A stretch of 64,000 nt of DNA from Heterocephalus glaber (lineage: Eukaryota; Chordata; Mammalia; Rodentia; Bathyergidae), in NCBI RefSeq assembly GCF_000247695.1, contig NW_004624843.1:3013771-3077770 (forward strand), written 5' to 3'. Position 1 is the first letter of the stretch; the number at the start of each line of letters is the position of its first letter. The translations under genes and the position numbers were made by a program. Positions 26,394-36,580 of the stretch are shown piece after piece. The notes under the pieces were generated by a model, which saw only the letters and a program-made list of their open reading frames with translations, was not told where the DNA came from and made no database searches.

Positions 26394-26440
26394 ATTCATC
26401 ACCATCATCATCACCATCATCATCATTATCATCAACACTA
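26394..26440 (+). repeat. (CAT/ATC)n trinucleotide microsatellite
   Basis: Imperfect run of cat/atc units (caccatcatcatcaccatca followed by tcatcattatcatcaaca). Confidence 0.9.
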
Positions 26441-28261
26441 CTTCATGAAGGCTCTGAGACCCAGGGAATGCTGAGTCAATGCAAAACAGGAGAGTACCCC
26501 CTGGAGGATAAAGTGATACTTCCAAAGCACAGGTCCGGAGCAATGATTCTTGAGCAGAGTTCCATTCCCCCTTAGAAGTCAGTCTCCTGATCTGATCTGC
26601 CGTGGCAAATCCATTCTAACCATACAAGTCCCTCCAGCCCACAAATACAACTTCCCCCCAAACCTCCATTTCCCAGGGTCTATGTCCTTTCATGTCATTC
26701 ATATTACACTTCACACACACTGCTTTGTGGTCTGGGTTTTCAGGCTCCAACCCTGGTCCGTTTTCACATAAACTGCATGGCTATTTGCAAGTGCAGGCTC
26801 CTATTCCCCATCACTAAGCTGAAGGCTGGATCAAAGGCTCTGCAAAGAAAGACCAGGCTAATACCTACCAGGGGATTCAGATACACACAAAATTTCAGCA
26901 ACATTTGTCATTTATTTGGTCAGTCACCTACTCCTTCCACTTGGCTGTACACTGCATCACCCACAACACCTACTTTCATTCCTTTCTCGGTGATCCCATG
27001 CATGCAGAAGGTTGCCAATGAGCATTAATTCAGTAAATGTTTACTAACAGGGTGAAACCACCTCAAAGTCCCCAGTGCCAGGCAGGAGGAGACAAGCTAT
27101 TGTTGTTGCTGCAAAATCCAGCATAGTTTCTGATTCTCAAAACAGCTCCAATAAGAGTCCTCATGCAATGCCGTGTCGTGTGGTTAAATAACTCCACTCC
27201 AGAGGGGAAAAAAAAGTGGCAGCAATAGCGGAGAACACACAAAGACCCAGCTGCCCGAAACATGAATAGCCCGGCAGGGTGATCCTGCCGGGACCCACTC
27301 CGAATACAGATCAGAGGGAAGTAGGAAATCTGAGATGAGCCAGGGTCTCAGCAGCAGTGCTGCCCAAAACTCCCTTCTCCTTCCCTTCTACCTGCTGCTT
27401 TCTCTCCCCAAATCCAGAGTTCTGCAAGCACAACTTGAGAGGCATTAGGATAAAAAGGAAAAAATCTGTGTAAAGATGGAGGGTCCCAAATGCTGGCCCT
27501 GCAGCTGGGCCCAGGCTACATTGTGTTCATTATTCCTGGGACACGTGAGTCAGAGACAGAGTCCATTCTGCAGCTGGCATCCTGTAAGCTAAGTAACTCA
27601 CTACCAAGAACCAGAGAACAAACACTGGACTTTTTACTTGAGGAAGATGGGGGAAAAGTGGGGGTCTGAGGATCATATACAGAAATTTCAAGGTTCCAAG
27701 ATCTAATCTTTTTTAAAACAAAAGATTATGACTTTGAAGATAAATGTTATGCTGTCCTTGAAAATTAAAGAATATGACTCAGGCACACCTGCTGTTAAAA
27801 AGTAAAGGCGTAAAGTGGAGAGTGTACAATCTGACGAACTGCTGGGGTATGTTTTCTTCCTTCAGACAGAATAATAATTCTGGAAAAAACCTCAAGGGCC
27901 GTTGGAAGGGATCCCTGACTCCAGGTTATGATTATCTATGCCTGGAATCTTCTCTTCACAATTTCTAGGGATGGAGCACTCATAAATGTTTTATAGCCCA
28001 GTGGAATGTGTTTTTCACCTTGAATGCAGAAGCTCTTCCCTGTGTCGAAGTGAAACCACCACTGCCCTGCCCAAGGACACATCTTGATCCTTCCCCTCTC
28101 TGGCATGTTCTCCCGAACCCCTACTTTGTTTCTTAGCATCCTTCTAGAAGGAAAATAAATGAACATAACCTAAAGAAGTGTGCAAAAGAAATTAGTCCAT
28201 GAATCTTGAACTCTATACTCTTTTAAGAAAAATGATAGTTTTTATTCCAATATTTCTCATA

Positions 28262-28312
28262 ATACACACATACATACATACATGTGTATACACACATACA
28301 TGCATGCACACT
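28262..28312 (+). repeat. (CATA)n-rich low-complexity repeat
   Basis: Imperfect CATA/CACA run with acatacatacatacatgtg and acacacatacatgcatgcac. Confidence 0.85.
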
Positions 28313-28583
28313 TTTCAAGTGTAGATTGGGTCTGTAAGTTTTATATTCTGTAACCATTTTTGAATTTCCTTCCCATTTTAAACACACTTTGTAGATTCAT
28401 CAAATTAAAGTCTCCTCCCTATTGTTGTCCCTACTGACTTCCTCTTGTATTGAGACACCATCTTCCCTAATAGGACCAGAATTCAAAAGGATATTAGTAA
28501 ATCTTCTAAAAGGTGTACAGCGAATTTTATCTTTCAAATTCACTCTCAAGTGTAATGAGTACTTTTTAAAAATTCCTTTATGT

Positions 28584-28677
28584 GGGCCAGGGATTTAGCT
28601 CAGTGTTTCCGCCGCCTGCCCCAAAAACGCAAGGTCCCAAGTTCGAGCCCCAGTACCAAAAAAAAAGACAAAAAATC
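28584..28677 (+). mobile_element. ID-like tRNA-derived SINE, full length
   Basis: A box: ttagctcagtg. B box: agttcgagccc. Ends cagtacc followed by an A-rich tail. A perfect 13-bp TSD, aattcctttatgt, flanks it (28571..28583 and 28678..28690). The open frame starting at 28580 runs through the SINE and is not a gene. Confidence 0.95.
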
Positions 28678-28949
28678 AATTCCTTTATGTTATCAATTCA
28701 CTGAGGGCACTAAATGCAGTGGACCTGAGGCCTGTCTCTGCATTCATTCCCGATCTCTAGTTAAACCTCAGCTGCTGGCAACTGCTCCTGAGAGCTGTGT
28801 CACCAGCTTGCCCTTACCAGACGTAACCCTGAAAACTGCTTTTGAAAATGGAGTCCCATAACTCCTTGGCCTGAATCCTCATTATAATTACAACTACTGC
28901 CCAAGATCACAGGGATCCCTGCTGGACCCCACCTCTCACAACTTTCTCA

Positions 28950-29170
28950 GCGTCTCAGGTACACTGGCCTGCTCTCTTCCATTCCAGACACACCAAGAAC
29001 ATTCCCATGTCGGCCCTCCCTGTTCTTCCTACCAGAAAGATGCTCCACAAATTGGCTTTCTCCTCCCCTGCTTCTCAGCTAGCTGTTAAATTCCATAAAG
29101 GCGCTTTGAGGCTAGCTCTCATGGTTCCCAATCCCTGGCAGACAGGAAACATGTGGAATGAATGGATGTA
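28950..29170 (+). mobile_element. L2-like LINE 3' end remnant
   Basis: The text aaattccataaaggcgcttt, then aatccctggcagacaggaa and gtggaatgaatggatg follows the L2 tail order (timing of gaccgtg..ctggcac..gaatgaatg). Confidence 0.4.
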
Positions 29171-29957
29171 TGTGAAGTTTCATGCATACCATCACCCACG
29201 TCTGTCTCCTCGAACCTGACCACAGCTATGCGAGAACTGCTTCCCTTCAAATAAGAGTACAGACAGGAGGGCATCTACACGGTTTAGAAGAAATCCATAC
29301 GCACACATGTATTTTTCTTGCCCCTTATTACATTTTCACCACTCAAAGTAAATTTCTGATGACAAAATGTACAGAAAACGTATTTTCTTGGTTATCTCTG
29401 AACTGATTTCTGTATTCACCAACTCAAGCAGAAACAATAGCATAAGAGAAAAATACAAAGGCTTACCAAAATGATACATTTTGTTTCTACTTTTGTTTCC
29501 ATGTCAGTGTTATAGTTCCCATAAATGAAAAATGTTTTGTATGGATTCTGAGGCATGAATATCAGTATCAATTTTGAGAGCTGAAGCAAAGCAAAAATGC
29601 AAAATCACCCCAAGAACTCAGAAAACACAACTGGAGGAAATTTGGTTTTTTGGTCTTTGGTTTTCTTGTTCTTTAAAATATGTTTTATTTAGATTGCAAA
29701 TACAAAGGGAGGCATGATCATTACAGAAGCCCAAAGTTCCCTAAAACTATGGAAAATACAGGAAGAATATCATTTTAGCCATCCATTCTAATGTTTCTAA
29801 TATTGTCTCAAAATTATGAAAAATGTTATGTCATTATGGGTTCGTAAAACCACCACTGGATGACCTTCTTTTGGTGGTGGTTTCTCTCTGTGCAACAAGA
29901 GTGTTAAGACCACACATTCTTGAGCCTGGCCCACCCGAGAAGCCCTGCTGGCCTTGC
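29171..29957. other. Intronic sequence next to the PID1 exon
   Basis: No repeat recognised with confidence. Short T-rich runs near 29641..29690. Confidence 0.5.
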
Positions 29958-29968
29958 ACGCATACCTT
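29958..29968 (-). promoter_or_regulatory. PID1: 5' splice site of the PID1 exon
   Basis: The exon end CAAG is followed by GTATGCGT on the minus strand. It has the obligatory GT and the exonic AAG, with a moderately good +3..+6 (ATGC). The position agrees with where similarity to PID1 stops. Confidence 0.85.
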
Positions 29969-30112
29969 GCAGCTGCTATGAGTTCTGGTCTTCATCAGCG
30001 GGGTGGTGGTGCACAGCTCGATGGCCTCAGGCTCGTGGAAGATGACGGCTGGGAGAGGCTCCTTTTTCAGTGTGAGGACATTCAGTTTCGACTTCAGCAT
30101 GGTCTGAAAGTG
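29966..30112 (-). CDS. PID1: PID1 internal coding exon (49 codons, N-terminal part before the PTB domain)
   Basis: Read on the minus strand, this 147-bp block encodes 49 residues beginning HFQTMLKSKLNVL and ending KTRTHSSCK. It matches the N-terminal segment of PID1 (NYGGF4) as I remember it, with one apparent difference (SSCK here, SGCK in the human protein). An AG acceptor precedes CAC at 30112 (T-rich tract, ttttatgctttgcag) and a GTATGC donor follows AAG at 29966. Both ends are phase 0, so the exon could be skipped or joined to alternative first exons without a frameshift. PID1 is a cytoplasmic adaptor whose phosphotyrosine-binding domain contacts the LRP1 tail; it dampens insulin signalling in fat and muscle. 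That PTB domain lies mostly in the next exon, which is not in this window. The neighbouring first exon(s) were not found either. The open frame extends past both splice sites, but that extra sequence is intronic. Identity is from memory, not a database search. Confidence 0.95.
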
Positions 30113-30150
30113 CTGCAAAGCATAAAAATAAGTCAAATGTAGTCAAATCA
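30113..30150 (-). promoter_or_regulatory. PID1: 3' splice site and candidate branch-point region of the PID1 exon
   Basis: Immediately upstream of the exon (minus strand) is a short T-rich tract ending in tgctttgcag. Two copies of atttgact, ten bases apart (plus strand 30131..30138 and 30141..30148), each contain a yUnAy-type branch-point candidate. Their adenines lie about 20 and 31 nt from the AG, both in the usual range. Which one is used is inference. Confidence 0.6.
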
Positions 30151-30739
30151 TTTGGATTTGTACATAATGCAAATTGTATATCAAACTTAGTAGCAGAATC
30201 TTTGTCTTAATAACCGTGTTTCACCAAATGAGGGCAAGCGACATTTGTGAAATCGAGAAGGCAACATCCTATTGGGGATGCTACTAAAATGCAACTGTGG
30301 GAGATAGCTGATTCCTAAGCAAGACCATGAAAACATGGATTAGTGGTGGAGTCACCTCGCCAAGGACCTTATGTTCTGAGCAGCTTTTCCAAGGTGTCAT
30401 AAAGATGAATTCCTAGAGGTGCAATCCAAGCAGATCCAGCTACACCAGTAAAGATCATTAGAAGACAGTATAGGAGCTACTTTAGAGAAAGTCCAGTTAT
30501 CACAGGAGGAGATGAAAATACAAAAAAGGAGACAAGACTTCTGTTCTCTGCCTGCCCCAGCTCTTTCATGCATCAGCTGTAGAAGCTTAGAAAACTCCCC
30601 ACTTCCCACTTGGCCATTTTTATCTGTTATCTTGAGCCAGGGTCCTAGGAAAATCTCCTTTCTATACGCAACTCTACGGGCACTAGTCTTGAAATACGTC
30701 TAAATCTGGTCATATTTAATCCCTACCATCCACACTGCC

Positions 30740-31130
30740 CCATCCAAGGCTGTGTCTCTCTTTAGTCTATTACAGCAGCACACAAACTGGTGCCATCAAT
30801 TTCAAACTCGTCCCTATATGCTACACAGAAGACAGAGAGATCCTTCTAGACTCCAACTACGGCATGCTATGCCTCTGTTCAAAGTCTCCAAAGCTTCGCA
30901 TTTCCTTAAAGAAAAATCCCAAGTTCTTACCTCAGCCATTGAGGTCACGCACAATCCAGTGGCTCACTGCCTCGCTGGTGCTGATTTCCTCTCCCTCCCC
31001 TTACCCTCTCATTTGTCGACCCAGTCACAATGGCCTTCTTAGCCTTCTCAGAATAAGCCAAAGACACACGGCCGTGGGACCTCTGAACATGCAGACCATG
31101 ATGGAGCGTCACCTCGTTACTTCTCATCAA
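30740..31130 (+). mobile_element. L2-like LINE remnant
   Basis: Ordered resemblance to L2: ctatgcctctgttcaaagtc, tccaaagcttcgcatttcct, aaagaaaaatcccaagttct, tacctcagccattgaggtca and cacaatggccttcttag. The overlapping 96- and 134-codon frames derive from it. Confidence 0.6.
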
Positions 31131-31142
31131 CATTATCTAAAG

Positions 31143-31143
<1 letters not shown>

Positions 31144-31179
<36 letters not shown>
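31144..31179 (+). repeat. (CA)n microsatellite
   Basis: About 18 uninterrupted CA units. Confidence 0.98.
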
Positions 31180-31181
<2 letters not shown>

Positions 31182-32229
31182 GCTTCATGGGCATGTAACC
31201 AGTGCACTCACACGAAACCTTATGCTCAGGAGAACCCCACACTCAGAAAGGCTTCAGGTTTAGTTTAATGCTTTTGATTAAAAGTCAACCACCATCTTAA
31301 AATTTCTCCTGTTTGTCTTTGAACTTGTGTTTTGCCAGTGAATTCCAGTGGGGTTGTGCAGCACACTTATGAGCAGAGAAGATGCTCTGAGCACCTCGAT
31401 CCTTGCTACCCTCTCGCATCTGTGATGACACAGAACTCTGATGGTCCCACGACAATTAGGAATTCCGTGAGAACCAAAGTGCGCCCATGGTAACCATGTG
31501 AAGCCCATGACTCAGGGGGCCAGGCTGGGATGGCAATGACAGCCCAAAAGGCCACATGTTGGAACGAGAAGGTTCTTCAAATGCCGAGAGAAGTCACTTG
31601 AGTTCTGAGAGACGTGAATGATGAAAGAATCCTGTGCTATCCTTTCCCACTCGCATGACTTTCTTGTCTTAGGCAACCAAGTACCCGGAAAATAATGCCA
31701 CCTGAGGAAAGGGAAAGCCAGGCAGCCATGGGGAAACCTCTTTCAGTCCTTCCTTCCCTATGAGAAAAGTGCGGGTGAGCTAGAATGTTGGTGTGTCAAG
31801 AAGTGAAATGAATACAGACAAGCTAGTTTGGGGCAGCATTTTCACTGTTCTGATAAAACAAACTACAGTCCGAACTAGAAAATGCAAACTGCGACTTCAG
31901 ATATTGCACCCTTGGCATTGAAAGTAGACTCTGCACAGTATAAAGGTACATTCATGCTAGTAATCCAAGTTTTTAATTTTTTCTCCACACAGAGCAGCAT
32001 TAAATAGCAAATAATAATCACAATAAAAACACTGTTACTTTTTCAGAGATTTGTTTTTAAAAAAGGAAAAGATGTTCTGTTTAAGAACACCGAATAGCAA
32101 TTTTTTCTGTGGTTCTGAATAAGAAGGAGGGAGTGAATTTTCATTTTTCATGGGGCTCTGAGAATTCTGTAGGCAGCTCTGCACACAGGTGAACTCGCCA
32201 CTCTCTGTTCCCTGCCCCTGCTTCATGAC
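31180..32229. other. Intronic sequence, no recognisable feature
   Basis: No repeat recognised. The short open frames at 31278..31508 (minus) and 32035..32226 (minus) have no resemblance to known proteins. Confidence 0.45.
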
Positions 32230-32400
32230 TTATCACGCATTCACCACCACTGTAAAGTTACGGAGTTGTTTTGTTTATCTTCATGTGTTCTGCTAAAATA
32301 CAAGTGCCACAGGAGCCAAAGCTGTTTTATTCGGTGAAATATTCCACCGGCCTGTAACAGAGCCCAGCATACCCACAAAGGTCTGAGAAGTACTTGTGGA
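32230..32400 (+). mobile_element. Possible L2-like remnant
   Basis: caccaccactgtaaagttac, then cacaggagccaaagctgttt and cagagcccagcatacccaca resemble a degraded L2 tail. Confidence 0.3.
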
Positions 32401-32734
32401 AGGTGATAGAAGTAATGCAGTAAAATACAACATGAACCACAAATTTAAAAATAATGCTTTCTAGATCAGTGACTCTCTCCTCACTACCTCCTCCAAGTAG
32501 TTCTTTCCAGATCTGGGCCTCTGTTTACAAAGCAAACAGAGGAATAAAAGAAATGAGCAACAGCACACTTACACAAGCACATTCACCTAAGTGTCAATTG
32601 TCAGAACCAGCCCTCTAAAAAGTCTGTACAATTCAATGTAAAGCTGTAGAGGTTTGGGGATTTATAGCAGGACAAAGCTTGTTTTTCACAATTCCTCAGA
32701 ACAAGGACTAGAGCTCCAGCTGGTCACTCTGATG

Positions 32735-33123
32735 GTCCATTCTTTGCATCAACTTGGACTCAGTTATTTAGCCAAACACTGAACCAGGAGCTGCTATGAA
32801 GGTCTTCTGCAGATGTCTGAAAGCCCACAGTCAGTTGAGTGAAGGTAAGGGAGATAATCCTAGATGGCCCAGGTAGAGTTGAGTCAATCAGTTCAAAGAT
32901 CTGAAGAGGTGGGCCCAGGCTTCCTACAGAAGAGGTCACTGCCCCAGTGGATGCCAGAGTCTCCCCAGGTCTGAGTCCCAGCCCACCTTTCCTGAAAGTC
33001 TTGCTTACAATTTCACCTTGGATTCACTGAGCCAGCTCCTACAATTGCAGAAGCCAATGCCTCAAATAAATGTCTTGATATATATCTCCTAGTTCTGTTC
33101 GTTGGTTGAACCTTGATAGATAC
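32735..33123 (+). mobile_element. ERVL-type LTR (MLT2-like)
   Basis: Starts near tccattctttgcatcaactt (the LTR start normally has tgtcaacttg). Contains tgaagaggtgggcccaggct and a purine/pyrimidine end with gcctcaaataaatgtcttga, ttctgttcgttggttgaacc and ttgatagatacag, which is the ERVL LTR terminus. Noncoding. Confidence 0.6.
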
Positions 33124-33202
33124 AGCTGCCTTTTAGGAAGCGAAGTGTCACCTCTGATACTTTTTCAGTGGGGGAGAGACTCAACCTTAACATTTCCCAG
33201 AG

Positions 33203-33335
33203 TATTGTTTTGGGGGGTGGGGAGACAGAAAAGGAAGGAAGAGGGAAAGAAAGAGAGGAGGAGAAGGAGGAGGAACAAGGGGGAAGAAAGGAAGAAGTAA
33301 GAGAAGGAGGAAGGGAGGGAGAGAGGAAGAGCAAG
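33203..33335 (+). repeat. Polypurine tract (GGAA/GAGG-rich)
   Basis: About 130 bp almost free of pyrimidines on the plus strand, with ggaaggaagagggaaagaaa and ggaggagaaggaggaggaac. The Ser/Pro/Phe/Leu-rich minus-strand frames here are its translation. Confidence 0.93.
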
Positions 33336-33989
33336 TCTTCATATTAATCTGGAAGTTTCTGTCTTTGTTCCTAATTGGTTCCTGTCTAATGGAGGGAGGG
33401 TGTGGGGTTTGGAGCTGCAAAGTGGTGTGAGAAGTCTGGGAGGAGGGGTGTGGATCACTGAGCCTGAGAGCTTGAGTTGATTTGCCTCTGTGGGAAAGAA
33501 ACTGGGGCCAATGTCTGAAGAGGATAAAGGGACAAGCAACCCAGAAAATGAGGTAGTAGTGGGGCACAGTTCTGAGACTCCCTTCTGTCATCTTACTGAG
33601 TCTCCTTCCACCATGTCTTTGGGAGTCTACAAGAGGTACCAGAAGCTACAGATCATCTTGTCTTGACTTCTGCCTCAAGATGACATGGAAACCAGGCTCC
33701 TTCCCAGGAAGATGGAAAAGCTACACTGCCAGAAGTTCTGACTGTCTCACTGTCCTCGCTGTCATTGCTACAGGACAAATTCTGCAACTACTGACTCAGT
33801 CACAAGCACACTGAGACCCGGAGCACACACTGGCCTCTGCACTGCTTGGCAGAGGAGCCAAGAAACAAACAAGCAGGCCATCAAAAGGGCCTAAAGTGGG
33901 AACAGGAAAATACCATAGTTCAAACTCCAACTTCAACACAATGTGCACACTCAACCCTTCAGAGCCCAGCACTCACTGGCTGATTCACC
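33336..33989. other. Intronic sequence, no recognisable feature
   Basis: No repeat or exon recognised. Confidence 0.45.
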
Positions 33990-34160
33990 CCCCAGAGCTG
34001 CACTGAACACCTATGCTCAGGAGCCACAGCTGGAGCGGAAATAAATGTCAGCCTCACCCTTGGTGGAGGCCACGTCACATGCAACTCACGCTATGCGAGT
34101 GCTTTAGGACAGCTGAAAAGAGGAGCTAGATAACGTGATACAGGAAGGCTAGACACAGGA
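33990..34160 (+). mobile_element. Possible L2-like 3' end remnant
   Basis: actgaacacctatgctcagg and agccacagctggagcggaaa resemble the L2 gagcacctactatgtgccagg segment. Weak. Confidence 0.3.
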
Positions 34161-34261
34161 CATGAGTCCTTTAATTTGTTAGGGTTTTGTCCTTTTTGTC
34201 CTCTATAAAAAGACAAAGGTAAAAGAGGGAAATAAAAATATATCTTTTTATGTCAAATGAA

Positions 34262-34455
34262 CATTATACAAGGTGCAACCACAAATTACAGTGAATATTT
34301 AAATAAAAACATATTTATTTCAGTTAAAGACACATTGCTTCTCTGCTTTGAACACACTTATCCCATGGCTCTTGCCACTTTCTGAAGGACTTCTGGACAT
34401 TCTTTCGTGTCTTTTCATGGCTGCCTCCATGTCCTGAATTACAGCAATTTCTGTC
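34262..34455 (-). mobile_element. Possible mariner/Tc-type transposase 3' remnant, antisense
   Basis: On the minus strand the sequence decodes in one frame to VQKSFRKWQEPWDKCVQS, resembling the end of mariner-like transposases (FQxWxKRWxKCI). It is followed by A/T-rich DNA and a ggtgcaaccacaaatt-like end. Degenerate and noncoding. Confidence 0.35.
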
Positions 34456-34789
34456 AAATAAAAACATTACAGTGTCTCCTCACCTACCACATTCACCAGA
34501 TGTGGCACCACTGTGTAGCTTCTGACTCTTCCCCAAGGTCAGAATATTATAGATAGGTAAGTTAATTAGGCATCTTGTTGGCAGGTAGACAGGGCCACCC
34601 TGAGGGTACCAGCCCTGCAGTAGCCAACACAGCAAGGAACCAACATGGAGAACAAATTGAGGCACATTCACTGGGTAGCATTATAAAAAGGAAAAGAAGT
34701 ACTACTTCCCCTAGAGGTAGATAGCAGTGATTGATATTCTAAATGGGAAATTCCTTGTATATGACTTGTCTTCCCATTTGATCCCCATT

Positions 34790-35132
34790 TAATCAATATT
34801 ATCTGGGTGACTGTACTTGTAATCTTATTGGTTGGTCATGATTTTGTCCCATCTCATGCCCGCCTTGTAAATTTCCATTGGGTCTTACAGTTTTGTCCCA
34901 CTTTGTACCCGCCTCACCTCATGGCTTCACTGTATAAAACATCTTTGAACCATGGAGGGGGGTGGGGGGGGCAACCCACTTTCCGGTCCCCCTTCTGTCT
35001 CTCTTAGGCAGAAGCTTTCTTTCTCCCAATAAATTTTTCCTACTCTTAACCTCCTTTGTTCCTAGAATTCATTCTTCGATTTTGGAGAACACAAACTCAC
35101 GTTTTGGATATCTAGTAGGTTTGGGAGTTACA
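34790..35132 (+). mobile_element. LTR-like element with TATA and poly-A signal
   Basis: A TATA box (tataaaa, 34933..34939) is followed about 90 bp later by a polyadenylation signal (aataaa, 35028..35033) and a U5-like stretch (aattcattcttcgattttgg). This TATA-R-AATAAA spacing fits an ERV LTR. The exact ends are not visible. No coding retroviral sequence adjoins it. Confidence 0.55.
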
Positions 35133-35221
35133 TTTCTTCCCCCTATATCAAGAATGACCATGAAAGGTAAATGTTTTGAGTCAATTCAGGAAATCAAGGC
35201 AACCATGACAGCACAAGCAAA

Positions 35222-35222
<1 letters not shown>

Positions 35223-35262
<40 letters not shown>

Positions 35263-35270
35263 ACACGCAC
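35223..35270 (+). repeat. (CA)n microsatellite
   Basis: About 17 CA units followed by a short imperfect gacacacacg tail. Confidence 0.97.
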
Positions 35271-35381
35271 AGGACTTTGGAGGCTGCTTCTGAAAGTAAC
35301 AAGAATGCCGGTGTTGCTTGAAGCAAGGGGGACTACTTTGAGGAGATTAATGGCAATGTGTCTTTTACTGGAATTTTTTTT

Positions 35382-35459
35382 TTTTTTGGTACCGGGGATC
35401 GAACTCGGGTCCTTAGCTTGCGAGGCAGGTAGTGGAACCACTGAGCTAAATCCTCGGCC
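35382..35459 (-). mobile_element. ID-like tRNA-derived SINE, antisense, young
   Basis: Antisense body: ggtaccggggatcgaactcg (B box), cttgcgaggcaggtagtgga and ccactgagctaaatcctcgg (A box). A 14-bp perfect TSD, ctggaatttttttt, flanks it (35368..35381 and 35460..35473). Confidence 0.95.
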
Positions 35460-35473
35460 CTGGAATTTTTTTT

Positions 35474-36124
35474 TAAATCTAAACGTTAACTGGAGTTTTT
35501 GACCACACCATGTATGTAACTGATTTGCCGTTGAAAGCTTTTGCTGGGAGAAGTGTGAGGGAACACTCTTCTCCCTTCATGGGGGAACCTCAGCATCAGT
35601 ATGTGCTGCCTTGTAGGATGGGGCTCCCCACTGCTAACACTGTGACCCAAAAAATATGGGACATGGCTAACCATCTCAGGACCACATATTCCTACCCAAA
35701 GGCACTGATTCAGAAGAAACTCAATATTGGCTAAACAGACACTCCTAAAAAATCAACATAGATAACATTGTTAGATTTGGATGATGAGAGTCCCGAGATG
35801 CTGCTGACCTTCTGACCCTTCAAGGTCACTGACAGAGACCACATAGAGACAGGGAAAGCTGAGAAGTGGGGAGACACAGCCTCAACATTGTTAAGTCTCT
35901 GGATCCAGCTGTGCCTGAATTGGATCCACCCAGGACCATATCTAGAACATCAACCAATGGTGTCTGATCCAGAGTCCAGTAATACAAGTCACTTTCTAAT
36001 GAAACTGTGAAAATAAAATGGAGCCACCAACAAAAAGTATAAGACAACATCAATTTTAAACTGCAGACCTGCAAAGTAACACTAAGCAAAAGTGAATCTT
36101 GCGTTTGTTTAAACACATTAAGTC
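35474..36124. other. Intronic sequence, no recognisable feature
   Basis: No repeat recognised. Short frames at 35486..35734 and 35826..36116 lack resemblance. Confidence 0.45.
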
Positions 36125-36126
36125 TT

Positions 36127-36238
36127 TTTTTGTTTTTTTGTTTTTTGTTGTTTTGGGGTTTTTTGGTACCAGGAATTGAACTCTGGATCTTGCCCTTTCA
36201 AGGCAGGTGGTGAAACCACTGAACTAAATCCCCGGCCC
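36127..36238 (-). mobile_element. ID-like tRNA-derived SINE, antisense
   Basis: Antisense ID-like body (tttggtaccaggaattgaac, tcaaggcaggtggtgaaacc, actgaactaaatccccggcc) preceded by a T-rich poly-A complement. Flanks aacacattaagtctt (36112..36126) and aacaaattaattctt (36242..36256) look like a 15-bp TSD with two mismatches. Confidence 0.93.
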
Positions 36239-36454
36239 CTGAACAAATTAATTCTTAATAATAAGTACCCACTAATAATCCAAAGTAGGTAGTATACCTC
36301 TCAGGTCATCCATGTCTAAGATACAGCCCGCAGCGCTCCTGCAAAAATGAGATGGATCCCAAGTCTCAAGAGACAGTGCATCCACAATGACTGCCAAATT
36401 GGGTGGCAAGTGCTCTTCCTGGGTTACAAAGACAGACATGGCATATTCAGCTTT

Positions 36455-36580
36455 GGCAGAGCTGCAGGGCCTTGTGCTTTCTGGGCCTCGGTTTCCTAAC
36501 TTCTGTTAACTTTACCGTGCTGTGTTACGCTGTGTCAAAATGACATCTCTGGCTCTTCTCACAAACAGGTGCAATAACGT
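36455..36580 (-). mobile_element. MIR-like SINE remnant, antisense
   Basis: ttctgggcctcggtttccta resembles the antisense MIR core (ctgggcctcagtttcctcat). Confidence 0.4.

Larger units (their letters stand above)
25851..28570. other. Intronic sequence, mostly unrecognised
   Basis: Possible old MIR-like text at about 25870..25960 and 26130..26210, and possible L2-like text near 26890..27050 (tcagtaaatgtttactaaca). No exon. Microsatellites are listed separately. Confidence 0.4.
1..29965 (-). other. PID1: PID1 intron downstream of the exon (partial)
   Basis: Everything on the low-coordinate side of the exon is intronic by inference, because the next PID1 exon (the large PTB-domain exon) would be an open minus-strand frame of over 150 codons and none is present. 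The stretch is at least 30 kb. Repeat content is listed separately. Confidence 0.8.

Noticed and set aside
29834..29965. Extension of the PID1 open frame past the donor site
   Set aside because: The match to PID1 stops at the GTATGC donor; the remaining open frame is intronic read-through.
31144..31179. (CA)n and other simple repeats as possible CRISPR-like arrays
   Set aside because: They are dinucleotide microsatellites without spacers.
33089..33591. Ser/Pro/Phe/Leu-rich minus-strand frames
   Set aside because: Translations of a polypurine/polypyrimidine tract.
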